Shown one piece after another: positions 8,515 through 17,762 of a stretch of 64,000 nucleotides of DNA. Every line of letters begins with the position of its first letter. Positions within the stretch are counted from its first letter, which is position 1. Source of the stretch: VXYL01 sp965199945 (GTDB lineage Bacteria; Pseudomonadota; Gammaproteobacteria; Pseudomonadales; Azotimanducaceae); the NCBI GenBank assembly GCA_965199945.1, contig OZ241354.1, forward strand, positions 4,402,001 to 4,466,000, given 5' to 3'. The notes under the pieces were generated by a model. It had not been told where the DNA came from. It did not search any database and saw nothing but the letters and a program-made list of their open reading frames with translations. A program made the position numbers and the translations under genes.

Positions 8515-9031
8515 AGCCGGTGCGGTAGGTGATCTTCTGGCAGAACTCGTTGCCTTCGCCGAACTCCTCCCGCGCCAAGCGCACGATGTCCTCGGCGTGG
8601 AAGTCGTCCTTGGCGAAGACGAGCGTCTTCGGCACTTCCCCGCGATCCGGGAAGGCGGCGGGCAGCACGGCGTCCCGGGACTCGCGCAGCACGGTGCGAA
8701 TCTGACTCATTGCGACCACGTCCCGATCCACTTGGTTGGCGGTGTAGGTGAGGTCGTCCGTCAGCCGCTCCAAGCGTTCCTGGTGGGTGAGCTTGTCGCG
8801 CTGCGCCACATAGACGGCGCCGGGCTCGGCAGCGATGGTGGCGCCTTCTTCGGTGACGCGGGTGTTGATGCGGTACACGTCGAAGTCCACGTTCACGCCA
8901 TCCGCCACGGCCGCATCGTGGCCGTACTGCATCACCAGGTTCCGGTTGAAGAAGCCGAGCGTCTTGCCCGCCGGCAAGCGCTGCAGCCGAGAGCGCAGGG
9001 TCGCGGCAGGCTGCGCGCTCCACTCCGCCAA
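8515..9031 (-). pseudogene. Fragment of type I restriction enzyme R subunit (hsdR)
   Basis: The minus strand encodes about 170 residues of the motor region of type I R subunits: TLGFFNRNLVMQYGHD, AVADGVNVDFDVYRINTRVT, DDLTYTANQVDRDVVA and EVPKTLVFAKDDFHAEDIVR are all characteristic. The match begins near 8965 and stops near 8521. The motor continuation, the nuclease domain at the N-terminus and the specificity and methylase subunits are all missing. The frame stays open into sequence antisense to the dioxygenase, which is not related to HsdR. This is a fossil of a type I system. The surrounding 8444-9203 shows no other gene. Confidence 0.8.
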
Positions 9032-9203
9032 GGTCTGGGGCCGTGGGAACGCCGCGGGCTTGCTGCTCTGGCCGGGCCGGTTGTTCGGGCGTGTCGATGG
9101 TGTTGGATGCGTGGTCAGTCGCGGTCAATCATACTGAATCGCGTCGCCCTTCATTCACAGATGCCGCTCTTGAAGAGCAAGTCGTCCGGCACTAGCAGCC
9201 GCT

Positions 9204-10757
9204 TCAGGCCGCCGCCACATGCGCTGTCGGGGAGGCGACGAAGCAGCCGCCGGCCATCGTGCCGTCGGGATGCCGCAGCACCGTTTGCGGCAGTGCGAAG
9301 AGGAAGCCGGAGACGCCGTTCGACGCCACGCGGGTGTCGTCGTAGCGGTCGCGCAGGTGCGCCAGGACGTCCGCTGGCATGTGCGCCATGATCGTCACGA
9401 GGTCGGTGCCGGAGACGTCGAGGCGCGGGAAATGCACCGCGTCGTCCACGCCCATGCCGTAGTCCACGAAGAACGAGACCAATTGGAATACCGAGGCGAG
9501 GATGCGCCGGCCGCCGCAGGCACCGACGGCGAAGAGCGAGCCGTCCGCCAGACGGCCGATCACCGGGCACATGTTGCACAGCGGACGCCGCCCGCCGAGC
9601 ACCGAGTTCGGGCCGCCGGGCCGCGGGTCGAACCACATCATGCCGTTGTTCATCAGCACGCCGGTGCCGGGCAGCATGATCCGCGATCCGAAGCCGGACA
9701 TGATGGTTTGCGTCAAGGACACGACGTTGCCTTCGGCATCCGCGACGCAAAGGTGAGAGGTATGCGACGGCCGCGGATCGGCGCCTTCGCCAAGGTGTTC
9801 GAGGCGATAGCGATAGGAGGCAAGCAGCGCATCGCCGTATGCCGCGAACGCATCCGCCTTTGGTTCAGGCCCCGAAGGCGTTAGCCGGCCCGCCAGATCC
9901 GCAAGCGCTTGGCCGAGCGTCGGCCCGCCGGTGAGATGGCCTGGCGCGTAGATCACGGCGTCGCGGTAGTTCTGCGCCAGCGGTTCCGCCACGCGGGCCG
10001 TGTAGGCGTCGAAGTCCTCGCGTCGAATCCGCGAGCCGGCGGCGCGCAAGTCGTCGGCCATGCTCTCCGCCAGCTCGCCGTGGTAGAACGCATCCGCGCC
10101 GTCGCGCTGCAACGCGCGGTAGGTCGCAGCGAGGTTGCCGAGGCGCAGATAGGTGTTTCGTTCCACGCTGGCGACTGGCGGCAGGCCGTCGGCGAGGTAG
10201 GTGCGGCGGGTCTCGTCGTACATGGCGAGTCCGCGCGCCATCGCGGAGATCAGATAGCCCGCATACCAGTTGATGGGCAATCCCGTCTCGGCAAGCCGAC
10301 ACGCGGGTTCGGTCACGTCGCGCCATTCCCAACTGCCGAACTGTTCGAGCGCCAGCGTCACGCCCTTGAGATAGCCGGGCACCGCCGCCGAGAGCGGGCC
10401 GTGGACGTTGGCGTCGTCGACGACCTTCGGCCAGTTGAACGTCGCCGCGCCGGTTGTTCCGCCGGCGAGGGGATAGTCTTCGGACACGGCGTCGAAGGGC
10501 GCGCGCATGCCGAACTCCACGACGTCCACGCGGTCTTCGGCGGCCCGGTAGACGACCATGTAGCCGCCACCGCCGATGCCGCTCATCCACGGCTCCACGG
10601 CGCCTAGCGCAAGACCGGCCGCCACCGCCGCATCCACGGCGTTGCCGCCTTGCCGCAGCACCGTGGCCCCGACTTCGGACGCCAGATGATGCTGGGTCGC
10701 AACCAAGCCCCGGCGCGACTCGACTGCCGGCTTGCGCAGTTGCCAGTGTTCGTGCAT
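9204..10757 (-). CDS. Gamma-glutamyltransferase family protein
   Basis: A 517-residue Ntn-hydrolase of the gamma-glutamyltranspeptidase family, made as a proenzyme that cleaves itself before a Thr nucleophile. The nucleophile is Thr333 in SHTSHLCVADAEG, followed by NVVSLTQTIMSGFGSR and NNGMMWFDPRPG. Family motifs at the N-terminus are also present (NAVDAAVAAGLALGAVEPWMSGIGGGG). There is no signal peptide, so it is probably cytoplasmic, as in the cephalosporin-acylase-like or YwrD-like branches. It lies 28 bp downstream of the oligopeptidase gene and is probably cotranscribed. The substrate could be glutathione, another gamma-glutamyl compound or an acyl amide. Confidence 0.88.
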   Translation of the reverse strand: MHEHWQLRKPAVESRRGLVATQHHLASEVGATVLRQGGNAVDAAVAAGLALGAVEPWMSGIGGGGYMVVYRAAEDRVDVVEFGMRAPFDAVSEDYPLAGGTTGAATFNWPKVVDDANVHGPLSAAVPGYLKGVTLALEQFGSWEWRDVTEPACRLAETGLPINWYAGYLISAMARGLAMYDETRRTYLADGLPPVASVERNTYLRLGNLAATYRALQRDGADAFYHGELAESMADDLRAAGSRIRREDFDAYTARVAEPLAQNYRDAVIYAPGHLTGGPTLGQALADLAGRLTPSGPEPKADAFAAYGDALLASYRYRLEHLGEGADPRPSHTSHLCVADAEGNVVSLTQTIMSGFGSRIMLPGTGVLMNNGMMWFDPRPGGPNSVLGGRRPLCNMCPVIGRLADGSLFAVGACGGRRILASVFQLVSFFVDYGMGVDDAVHFPRLDVSGTDLVTIMAHMPADVLAHLRDRYDDTRVASNGVSGFLFALPQTVLRHPDGTMAGGCFVASPTAHVAAA

Positions 10758-10785
10758 CGAGTCGGGCGGAAGAGAACCGTACCGC

Positions 10786-13005
10786 CTACGAAGGCGCAGC
10801 GGAAGCAGGCGCGGCCTCCACGTTCAGCACCCACAGAAAAAAGGCGTACTCCTCGGCCACTTCGTACAGCGAATCGTAGCGGCCGGACTTGCCGCCGTGT
10901 CCAGCGCCCATGTTGGTCTTCAGCAGCAGCGGGTTGTCGTCGGTCTTCAGCGTTCTCAGCTTGGCGACGTACTTGGCGGGCTCCCAATAGGTCACCCGCG
11001 GATCGTTGAGGCCAGCGGTCACGAGCATGGGCGGATAGTCGCCAGCTTGGAGCTGGTCGTAGGGCGAGTAGGAGCGAATCAGCTCGAACGCGGATTTGTC
11101 CTCGATCGGGTTCCCCCACTCCGGCCACTCGATGGGCGTGAGCGGCAGCGACGTGTCCAGCATCGTGTTCAGGACGTCCACGAACGGCACATGCGCCGCG
11201 ACGGCCCCCCACAACTCCGGCGCCTGGTTCACCACCGCGCCCATGAGTTCCCCGCCCGCGCTGCCGCCGGCGATGGCGATGCGTCCGGCCGAGGTGTATT
11301 GCTCGTCGATCAGATGCCGCGCCACGTCCACGAAGTCGTTGAAGGTGTTGTTGCGCCTGTCGAGCTTGCCGGCTTCGTACCAGTGGTAGCCAAGCTCGTC
11401 GCCGCCCCGAATGTGGGCGATGGCGAACGCGAAGCCGCGATCCAAGAGCGAAATCCGCGTGGTGGAGAACGACGGCATGATGGCGTTGCCGTACGCGCCG
11501 TAGCCGTACAGATAGAGCGGCGCTTCGCCGTCCTTCCGCAAGCCCTTGCGGTAGACGACGGAGACGGGAACCGAGACGCCATCCCGGGCCGGCGCGTTCA
11601 GCCGTTCGGTGACGTACTGCGACGCATCGTAGCCGCTTGGAATCCGCCGCACCTTGCGGCTGGCCAAGCTGTCCTCGTCCAAGGCGTAGTCGAACACCGT
11701 GTCCGGCGTGACCATCGACTCGTAGTTCAGGCGCACCGTGCGCGCCGTGAACTCCTCGTTGCTGCCCAAGCCCACGGTGTAGGCTGCCTCTGGGAACTCG
11801 ACGTGGGAACTGCTGCCGTCGCGGTTCAGAATGCGGATCTGGTCCACGCCGTCAATGCGTTCCTCGACGGCGATGAAATCCCGAAATGCCTGGAAGCCGA
11901 GAATGTAGCGTTCGTCCGACGGCGCCACCAGTTCCTGCCAGTTGGGCTGCGCAGGATCGCTCTGCGGCGCGATGGCCAAGCGCGAGTTCTTGTGCGTGTC
12001 GTTGGTGCGGACGACGAATCGGTCGCCCTGGTGATCGACGGTGTACTCGTGCCCCGTCTGCCTCGGCGAGACGACGACGGGCGTGCTCTGCGGATCGTCC
12101 GCCGGCACTAGGCGCACTTCGGACGTAATGTGGTCGGCAGTGGAGACGACGACGTACTCGCGGGAGGACGTGAGCGCGACGCCGGCGAAGAAGCCCGGAT
12201 CGTCTTCTTGATAGATCACCGCGTCCGGGTTCGTCTCCGCCGCGTGCTCATCGCCCAGCGTGTGCAGGCGGACTTGATAGGGCCGCCATTGGTCGTCGAG
12301 CAGCGCGTAGAAGAACGCCGAATCGTCCGCCGCCCACACTGGCTCGCCTTGGGTGTTTTCGATGACGTCCGGCAGCAGTTCATCGGTTTCCAGATCCTTG
12401 ACGCGCAACGTGAAACGTTCGCCGCCGCTCGTATCCGTGCTGTAGGCGAGCAGACGCCCGTTGTGGGAAACCGAGAGTGCGCCAAGGCGGAAGTAGTCGT
12501 GGCCTTCCGCAAGCGCCGGTTCGTCGAGAATCACCTCGGCCTCGGCGGTCGGGCCGTCGCTCGCGCCGTCGCCGTCTGCTGGCCAACGCGACCAGACGCG
12601 GTACTGCTGGTCCTTCTCGAAGCGCCACTGGTAGTAGAAGGCGCCGTCCTTCACCGGCACGTTGGCGTCCTCGGGCGCTTGGCGCGCCTTGATTTCCGCG
12701 AACAGTTCCTCCACCAGGCCCTTGCGCGGCGCCATCCGCGCCTCGAAGTAGGCGTTCTCTTCCTTCAGATACGCCAGCACGTCGGCGTCGTCCACGGTCG
12801 GATAGCTGTCGTCCTTCAGCCAGTGGTAGGGGTCGTCCACCGTGTAGCCGTGCAGCGCGAAGGAGTGCGGGCGCGCCTCCGCCGTCGGCGGTTCGGGTTC
12901 GGGAAGGGCGTTGGGCGGCACGTCGGCTACCGGCGGCCCGCACGCCGCAAGGCCCGCGATGCCGACGAAGGCAAGCGCCGCCGCCCCGCGCCTGGCGGCG
13001 CGCAT
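10786..13005 (-). CDS. ptrB: Oligopeptidase B-like serine peptidase (S9A), lipoprotein
   Basis: A 739-residue prolyl-oligopeptidase-family enzyme that would cut short peptides, classically after Arg or Lys. The N-terminus is a lipoprotein signal with lipobox LAAC (Cys22), so the enzyme should be anchored to a membrane on the periplasmic side, unlike the cytosolic E. coli PtrB. A beta-propeller occupies about residues 80-450. The alpha/beta-hydrolase domain carries the triad: Ser in GGSAGGELMG, Asp in AGLNDPRVTYWEP and His in GAGHGGKSG. It begins 13 bp after the acyl-CoA dehydrogenase stop and precedes the gamma-glutamyltransferase gene, forming a tight operon. Confidence 0.9.
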   Translation of the reverse strand: MRAARRGAAALAFVGIAGLAACGPPVADVPPNALPEPEPPTAEARPHSFALHGYTVDDPYHWLKDDSYPTVDDADVLAYLKEENAYFEARMAPRKGLVEELFAEIKARQAPEDANVPVKDGAFYYQWRFEKDQQYRVWSRWPADGDGASDGPTAEAEVILDEPALAEGHDYFRLGALSVSHNGRLLAYSTDTSGGERFTLRVKDLETDELLPDVIENTQGEPVWAADDSAFFYALLDDQWRPYQVRLHTLGDEHAAETNPDAVIYQEDDPGFFAGVALTSSREYVVVSTADHITSEVRLVPADDPQSTPVVVSPRQTGHEYTVDHQGDRFVVRTNDTHKNSRLAIAPQSDPAQPNWQELVAPSDERYILGFQAFRDFIAVEERIDGVDQIRILNRDGSSSHVEFPEAAYTVGLGSNEEFTARTVRLNYESMVTPDTVFDYALDEDSLASRKVRRIPSGYDASQYVTERLNAPARDGVSVPVSVVYRKGLRKDGEAPLYLYGYGAYGNAIMPSFSTTRISLLDRGFAFAIAHIRGGDELGYHWYEAGKLDRRNNTFNDFVDVARHLIDEQYTSAGRIAIAGGSAGGELMGAVVNQAPELWGAVAAHVPFVDVLNTMLDTSLPLTPIEWPEWGNPIEDKSAFELIRSYSPYDQLQAGDYPPMLVTAGLNDPRVTYWEPAKYVAKLRTLKTDDNPLLLKTNMGAGHGGKSGRYDSLYEVAEEYAFFLWVLNVEAAPASAAPS

Positions 13006-13018
13006 GGCGCGGCCTGCG

Positions 13019-14173
13019 TCAATCAGGCAGCCCCAGCACGCGCTTGGCGATGATGTTGCGCTGGATTTCGTTGCTGCCGGAGTAGATCGACGCCGCGCGG
13101 TTCGCCAGGAAGGTGCGTGTGTCTTCGATCTCGCGCCGCGAAAAACTCTCGCCCTCCCAGCCGAGCCCCTGGGTGCCGCGCATTTCCACGAACAGCGAGG
13201 ACTTCTCCTGCTGCAGCTCCGTGCCGTACATCTTGAAGATGGAGGTGGCCGGGCCGGGCGTGCGCCCGTCCTTGGCCTCTTCGACTATGCGCCGCTGGGT
13301 CAGCCGGAACGACTGGTTGTTGATGTTGTGCCGCACCACCTGGCTGCGCAGCGCATCGTCCGCAATGCGCCCCTCCTTTTCGCCGGCGAACTTCCTCGCC
13401 TCGCCTTCGAGGGTCGGCCCGGCTTCCCGCGCCGCCGCGCCGTCCACCAGCGTGGACATGCTGCCGCGCTCGAACTGCAGCAGGCGCTTGCCGACCGTCC
13501 AGCCCTTGTTGAGTTCGCCCACCAGATCTTCCTTCTGCGCCACTGCGTCGTCGAAGAAGGTCTCGCAGAAGGGCGAGCTGCCGCTGATGAGGCGGATCGG
13601 TTTCACCGTCACGCCCGGCTGATGCATCGTCAGCAGCACGAAGCTGATGCCCTCGTGCTTCGGCGCGTCCGGATCCGTGCGCACCAAGGCGAACATCCAG
13701 TCCGCCACCTGGGCGCCCGACGTCCAGATCTTCTGGCCGTTGATGACGAAATGATCGCCGTTGTCCACCGCCCGGGTGCGCAGGCTGGCCAAATCCGAGC
13801 CGGAACTCGGCTCGCTGTAGCCTTGGCACCAGGCCGTCTCGCCGCGCACGATGGGCGGCAAATGGCGCTGCTTCTGGTCTTCCGTGCCAAGCTCGAGCAG
13901 CGTCGGCCCGATGAGCCACAGGCCCATGCCGCCGAACGGCACCGGCGCGCGCACCCGCCGCAGCTCCTGGATCAACGCCATGTACTGCTCGTTGTCCAGC
14001 CCCCCGCCGCCGTACTTCGCCGGCCAGGTCGGCGCCGACCAACCTTTCTCGATCAACCGCTCGCGCCACGCCTTGTGCGCGTCCGCATCGCCTCCGCCGG
14101 CCCGCACGCCGGCGGGACAGTTCTCCTCAAGCCAATCGCGGGTCTCCGCCCGGAACTCCGCCACACTCGCCAT
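13019..14173 (-). CDS. Acyl-CoA dehydrogenase family protein
   Basis: A 384-residue FAD-dependent acyl-CoA dehydrogenase that introduces a 2,3-double bond into acyl-CoAs. Signatures are GYSEPSSGSDLASLRTRA (FAD-binding loop), FVINGQKIWTSGA and, near the end, IYSGSNEIQRNIIAKRVLGLP. In the last motif the position that is Glu in medium-chain enzymes is Ser, as in many members of the longer-chain branch where the catalytic base lies elsewhere. An AGGAGGG ribosome site precedes the ATG. It is the first gene of a minus-strand operon with ptrB and the gamma-glutamyltransferase. The acyl substrate is unknown. Confidence 0.9.
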   Translation of the reverse strand: MASVAEFRAETRDWLEENCPAGVRAGGGDADAHKAWRERLIEKGWSAPTWPAKYGGGGLDNEQYMALIQELRRVRAPVPFGGMGLWLIGPTLLELGTEDQKQRHLPPIVRGETAWCQGYSEPSSGSDLASLRTRAVDNGDHFVINGQKIWTSGAQVADWMFALVRTDPDAPKHEGISFVLLTMHQPGVTVKPIRLISGSSPFCETFFDDAVAQKEDLVGELNKGWTVGKRLLQFERGSMSTLVDGAAAREAGPTLEGEARKFAGEKEGRIADDALRSQVVRHNINNQSFRLTQRRIVEEAKDGRTPGPATSIFKMYGTELQQEKSSLFVEMRGTQGLGWEGESFSRREIEDTRTFLANRAASIYSGSNEIQRNIIAKRVLGLPD

Positions 14174-14489
14174 TCGCCACCCTCCTCAAGCGACTTTCGG
14201 CGAAGCATCAAGGAAGCGCGCCGCAAACTCAACCGCAAGCGTTGATCGTCACCAAGCTGCCATCCGTCGCCTCTAGCTGCGCTGTCAGGGTTCGCCGACC
14301 TGTCCGGCCAGAGTGGCAAGAACAGACGAGGCCGACGCGAGGTTCTGCGGCAGCCTCCTTGCTCCGAGAGCAAGCCCAGAGTCCAAGGGGAGGTCCGGTC
14401 TAGACGCGGTGGGCGCGTGGCTGGCCGCTCTGGCCAGATGAACAGCCAGTGGCGCGCGCAGTCGGAGATGTCCGTCGCGACGGCAACAC
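14174..14489. other. Intergenic stretch with an imperfect inverted repeat
   Basis: No convincing gene. It contains the ribosome site and presumably the promoter of the acyl-CoA dehydrogenase operon. GGCCAGAGTGGC at 14306-14317 is matched by GCCGCTCTGGCC at 14424-14435 (11 of 12 pairs as an inverted repeat, about 105 bp apart). This could be a chance GC-rich pairing or a worn mobile-element end next to the broken Rpn-family gene. Confidence 0.35.
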
Positions 14490-15555
14490 CTATTGCCCCG
14501 CTTCCGAGCACCGCGCCAAGAGTTCCGCGCCGCTGTCGCACTCCATGATCGCCACGCCGACTCGGTCCATCCGCTCCGCCGTGGGGTTGGCGCCGAGGAT
14601 CGCCGCCAGGCGGTCCGCGGTCTGTGCGCCGAACTTGATCGCTGCGAGCCGCCGCACCATGGCCACGTTGCGCCGGCGCTCTTGCTCGATCCCCTTTCTG
14701 ACGCCTCTTGCCTCGTGCCGTTCTCCGTGGCTGCGGCGCCATTCGCGAAACCCCGCCTGCGTGATGGTTGTCATCTCTTTCTCCTTCTGTCCCGAAAGCT
14801 CTTCAAACGATGGCAGCGCCGGCACCGTGCCGTCCTCTTCCACGATGTCCGCCACCAACGTCTGCGCCCAAGTGTGCAGTATCCGCCGCATGGCGTCGTT
14901 GCCGGTACCCGAAAACCGAGCCCATTCGGTTCGCAGCCGCTGTTCGATGTCCGTGGGCGTTCGTCCCAACTGCAGCCGCATCGTCGCCGCGGCGCGGTTC
15001 GCCAGCGGCAGTTGCCGCAGGCTGCGGCCGCCGGCCGCCTTCAACCGCTCCAGCGAGAACAGAACATAGTCCTCGGGCTGGTAGAGGGCAAGCGTTCGCC
15101 ATGCTGTCGCCGACGGCGCCGCAAACGAGCTCGGCGCCGTGCCCCGTGGCAGTCCACCGTTCGGCGCCGTTGTAGAGCACCAGCGGCAGCAGCCAGGGCA
15201 GGCCGCCTTCGCGCTCGGCGGTGCCGTCGGCGACGAGCTGTTCGCGCAGCATGAGGCCGTAGTTCCGCATGCGCTTGTGCATGTTCCGGTTCACAGTGGA
15301 CTGAAATTCCAAGAGCACGAGCAGGTACGGGCGGGTGCCGTCCTTCAACGCGCCGGTCTTGAACGGCACCCGCCAGATCATGTCGCCGTAGCGCTGTTCG
15401 AGGGCGCCGGCGCGGTGGCCGACGTGCGCGGGGGACACCTCCTTCGCCGCGGCGAGGTCGAGTTCGGCGGCGAGCGCCGGCACGGCGATGCGCAGCAGGT
15501 CCGCGACCATCTCCGGGTGGCGGTAGGCGAATTTGTGGATCGCGTCGTTGTCCAT
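14490..15555 (-). pseudogene. Rpn family (YhgA-like, PD-(D/E)xK) nuclease, frameshifted
   Basis: The N-terminal part (from ATG 15555) is a typical Rpn/'Transposase_31' domain: HKFAYRHPEMVADLLRIAVP, DMIWRVPF, then YLLVLLEFQSTVNRNMHKRM with the nuclease ExQ, and LPLVLYNGAERW. Near 15095 the frame is lost. The expected continuation (ALYQPEDYVLFSLERLK) lies in another reading frame and runs to the stop at 14490, so one base was gained or two lost. The C-terminal part is the charged helical tail usual for the family (REWRRSHGERHEARGVRKG). Rpn proteins are DNA nucleases linked to recombination and phage defence. Either a decayed gene or a sequence error; no programmed slip site is evident. Confidence 0.75.
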
Positions 15556-15750
15556 CGGCGCCAATGTAGGGCGCCGAGGGTGTGGCGTATGTAGGCCACG
15601 TCTGCAAACGGTGTAGGAAATCGTCCCAACGTCGCGTGCGAATTTGGCTGAGGCAACCCGCGGTCGCCGGTCATGGCGAGGCGCCGACGGTGGGCGTCAA
15701 CGGGCATCGCCGCCGAGCCGCAACATGCAGAGGTGCGGCAGGTGACGTCT

Positions 15751-16866
15751 TCAGGCGTCGGCGAACTCCAGAATCGCCCGCCCGCTGATGCGGCCTTCGG
15801 CCAGGGCTTGCGCTGCGTCGTTGATGCGCTCGATGGGATAGCGTTCCGTCACCAGCGCGTCCAGGTCCAGTTCGCCCCGGGCGTGCCAGTCCAGGAAGGT
15901 CGGGAAGTCGCGGTCCGGCGCGCAGGAGCCGCCGATGGAGCCGCGGAATTGCTTCTCCTGGCCGAGAATTTCGCCGGCGTTCAATTCCACCGTGGTGCTC
16001 GGCACGCCCACCAGCACTGCGGTGCCGCCTTGGCAGACGCCGAAGTGGCCGGGGCGGCAGGCGGGGACGATCTGTTCCATCGTCGTCTTCAAGCCGATGC
16101 AGTCGAATGCGAAGTCCACGCCGGTGACGGGGCGCTGGGCAATCGAGGTCTGCTGCGGGTTGCCGGCGAGCGCGTGGATCGCCTCCACGGCGTTGGTCTG
16201 CCCGGCGTTCACGCCGTGGGTTGCGCCGAAGCGCTTGGCGAAGTCCAGTTTGGCGTCGTCCAGGTCCACGGCGATGATCGGGTCGGCGCCGCGCATTCGC
16301 GCCGCCACGACTGCCGAGAGGCCCACGCCGCCCACGCCGAAGATCGCCACCGAGTCGCCCGGCTGCACGTTGGCGGTGTTGAGCACCGCGCCAGCGCCGG
16401 TCATCACGGCGCAGCCGATGATGGAGGTCACGTCGCGGGCGATCTCCGGCGACGCCTTCACCACGAACTGTTCGTCGGCGATGGTGTGGTCGGCCCAGGT
16501 GAAGACGTTCTGCGAGACCGCGTCGCTGCCGCCGACGGCAAGCGTCGCTGCGGACGGCGGCGCGTCCGCCTTGGCGGCATCGCGCGGCACCCAGGTGACG
16601 AGCACCGTGTCGCCTTCGTCCACGTGGGAAACGGCGCTGCCTTTCTTCAGCACGACGCCGGTGGCTTCGTGGCCAAGCAACGTCGGGCGGCGCCTTGGGC
16701 GATGCATCTGATGCAGTTGCGAGTGGCAGATGCCGGAAGCGTATTGCTTCACCACCACCTGCGCCGGCCCAGGGTCGGGAAGCTGCAGCTCGCGCACTTC
16801 AAGCTGCGGCAGATCGCCGGTCGCCTCGCCTTGCGGCAGGACGACCACTTGCGCGGATGTGCCCAT
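15751..16866 (-). CDS. Zinc-dependent alcohol dehydrogenase lacking the structural zinc site
   Basis: A 371-residue medium-chain dehydrogenase of the class III/NDMA-dependent type. The catalytic zinc ligands are visible: C47 in SGICHSQ, H66 in LLGHEATG and a later Cys in SIIGCAVMTGAG. The NAD(P) site is VAIFGVGGVGLSAVV followed by an acidic residue (VDLDD), suggesting NAD. The region that normally holds four structural-zinc cysteines (about residues 90-110, VTWVPRDAAKADAPPSAATL) has none, so the lobe is stabilised differently. It appears monocistronic. The substrate is unknown; oxidation of an alcohol to an aldehyde is expected. Confidence 0.88.
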   Translation of the reverse strand: MGTSAQVVVLPQGEATGDLPQLEVRELQLPDPGPAQVVVKQYASGICHSQLHQMHRPRRRPTLLGHEATGVVLKKGSAVSHVDEGDTVLVTWVPRDAAKADAPPSAATLAVGGSDAVSQNVFTWADHTIADEQFVVKASPEIARDVTSIIGCAVMTGAGAVLNTANVQPGDSVAIFGVGGVGLSAVVAARMRGADPIIAVDLDDAKLDFAKRFGATHGVNAGQTNAVEAIHALAGNPQQTSIAQRPVTGVDFAFDCIGLKTTMEQIVPACRPGHFGVCQGGTAVLVGVPSTTVELNAGEILGQEKQFRGSIGGSCAPDRDFPTFLDWHARGELDLDALVTERYPIERINDAAQALAEGRISGRAILEFADA

Positions 16867-16945
16867 GCGGTTGCCTCCGTATGCTCCGTCGTTCGAGTCG
16901 GAAGATAGCAGGCGAGCGGCAGGCGAGGGGAGAACGCGCAGCGCC

Positions 16946-17614
16946 TCAGCGCACGCGCGCGATCAACGCCCCGGCCAAGTCCGAGACGTCCTGCGCGGTC
17001 TCCGACATGTCGCTCGCCAAGTTCTGCATCTCCGGCCCGGCGACCAGGTTCAGCGTGCTCGTCTGCGAGTTCAGGCGCACCGCCGCGGCCTCCAGCGCCG
17101 TGGCGAGCTCGACCAGGCCGACCGGCGGTTCGCGCTGGGCGGGCACCGTTTCCGAATCCGGCTCGGCAGAAGGTTCGAAGGCCCCTGGGCGCACCAGCGT
17201 GCCGTCGTGGCGCACGGTGAGCAGCGGCGGCTCGTTGCTTGCGGCATCGGCCTGCGCGGACTCGTTCGCGTCGGCCAGCCAGTCCAGCGGCCCCTCGGCT
17301 TCGAAGCTGCTCCCCGGCACGCCCGAGGCAATCGCGTCGAGCTGTTCGACCAGGGACAGATAGGCGCTCTCGTCGTCCGCCGTCAATCCGTTGGATGCCT
17401 CGGCGAGCAACCCGACCGTGGCGTCGTCCACGGCAATGGCGCCGTCGAGCATCCGGTCGAGCAGGTTCACCACGCTGGCCGTCAAGGTGCGTTCCGGCGC
17501 GATCCGCTTCGCCAACGTGTCGCGCAGCAACTGCAGCGCATCGGCGTCGCCAGGCTGCCGCACGAAGTCGGCCAACAGCCCCTGCACGTCGTCGAACTCG
17601 CCCATCTCCGCCAT
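16946..17614 (-). CDS. Hypothetical acidic helical protein
   Basis: A 222-residue acidic protein from ATG 17614 (a second ATG follows three codons later). Residues 1-95 are predicted helices rich in Leu, Ala and Asp (FDDVQGLLADFVRQPGDADA, then LAEASNGLTADDESAYLSLV). A low-complexity linker of Pro, Glu and Ser follows, then a C-terminal helix with heptad-like spacing (LVELATALEAAAVRLNS and LASDMSETAQDVSDLAGALI). No signal peptide or membrane segment is visible. The last helix resembles coiled coils of signalling proteins, but no family is recognised. It is divergent from the outer-membrane barrel gene. Confidence 0.6.
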   Translation of the reverse strand: MAEMGEFDDVQGLLADFVRQPGDADALQLLRDTLAKRIAPERTLTASVVNLLDRMLDGAIAVDDATVGLLAEASNGLTADDESAYLSLVEQLDAIASGVPGSSFEAEGPLDWLADANESAQADAASNEPPLLTVRHDGTLVRPGAFEPSAEPDSETVPAQREPPVGLVELATALEAAAVRLNSQTSTLNLVAGPEMQNLASDMSETAQDVSDLAGALIARVR

Positions 17615-17707
17615 CGTCGCCCACCTCCGCGCACAAACCCGCCGGCAACCAAGCACGCTTTGCCAACCCCTGCCTCCACTGTGGATAACTTGTGGAAAAC
17701 ATGTCGG

Positions 17708-17735
17708 TTGCGTACCTCGCTGCGAGGCGCATAAT
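17708..17735 (+). promoter_or_regulatory. Sigma-70-type promoter with a palindrome in the spacer
   Basis: TTGCGT (17708-17713) and CATAAT (17730-17735) are separated by 16 bp. The spacer holds the perfect hairpin palindrome CCTCGC-T-GCGAGG (17715-17727), a candidate repressor site. The ATG of the outer-membrane protein is 27 bp downstream of the -10 box, after an AGGAGGG ribosome site. Confidence 0.5.
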
Positions 17736-17762
17736 GGTCAAAGTAGCAGGAGGGCGGGCGTC

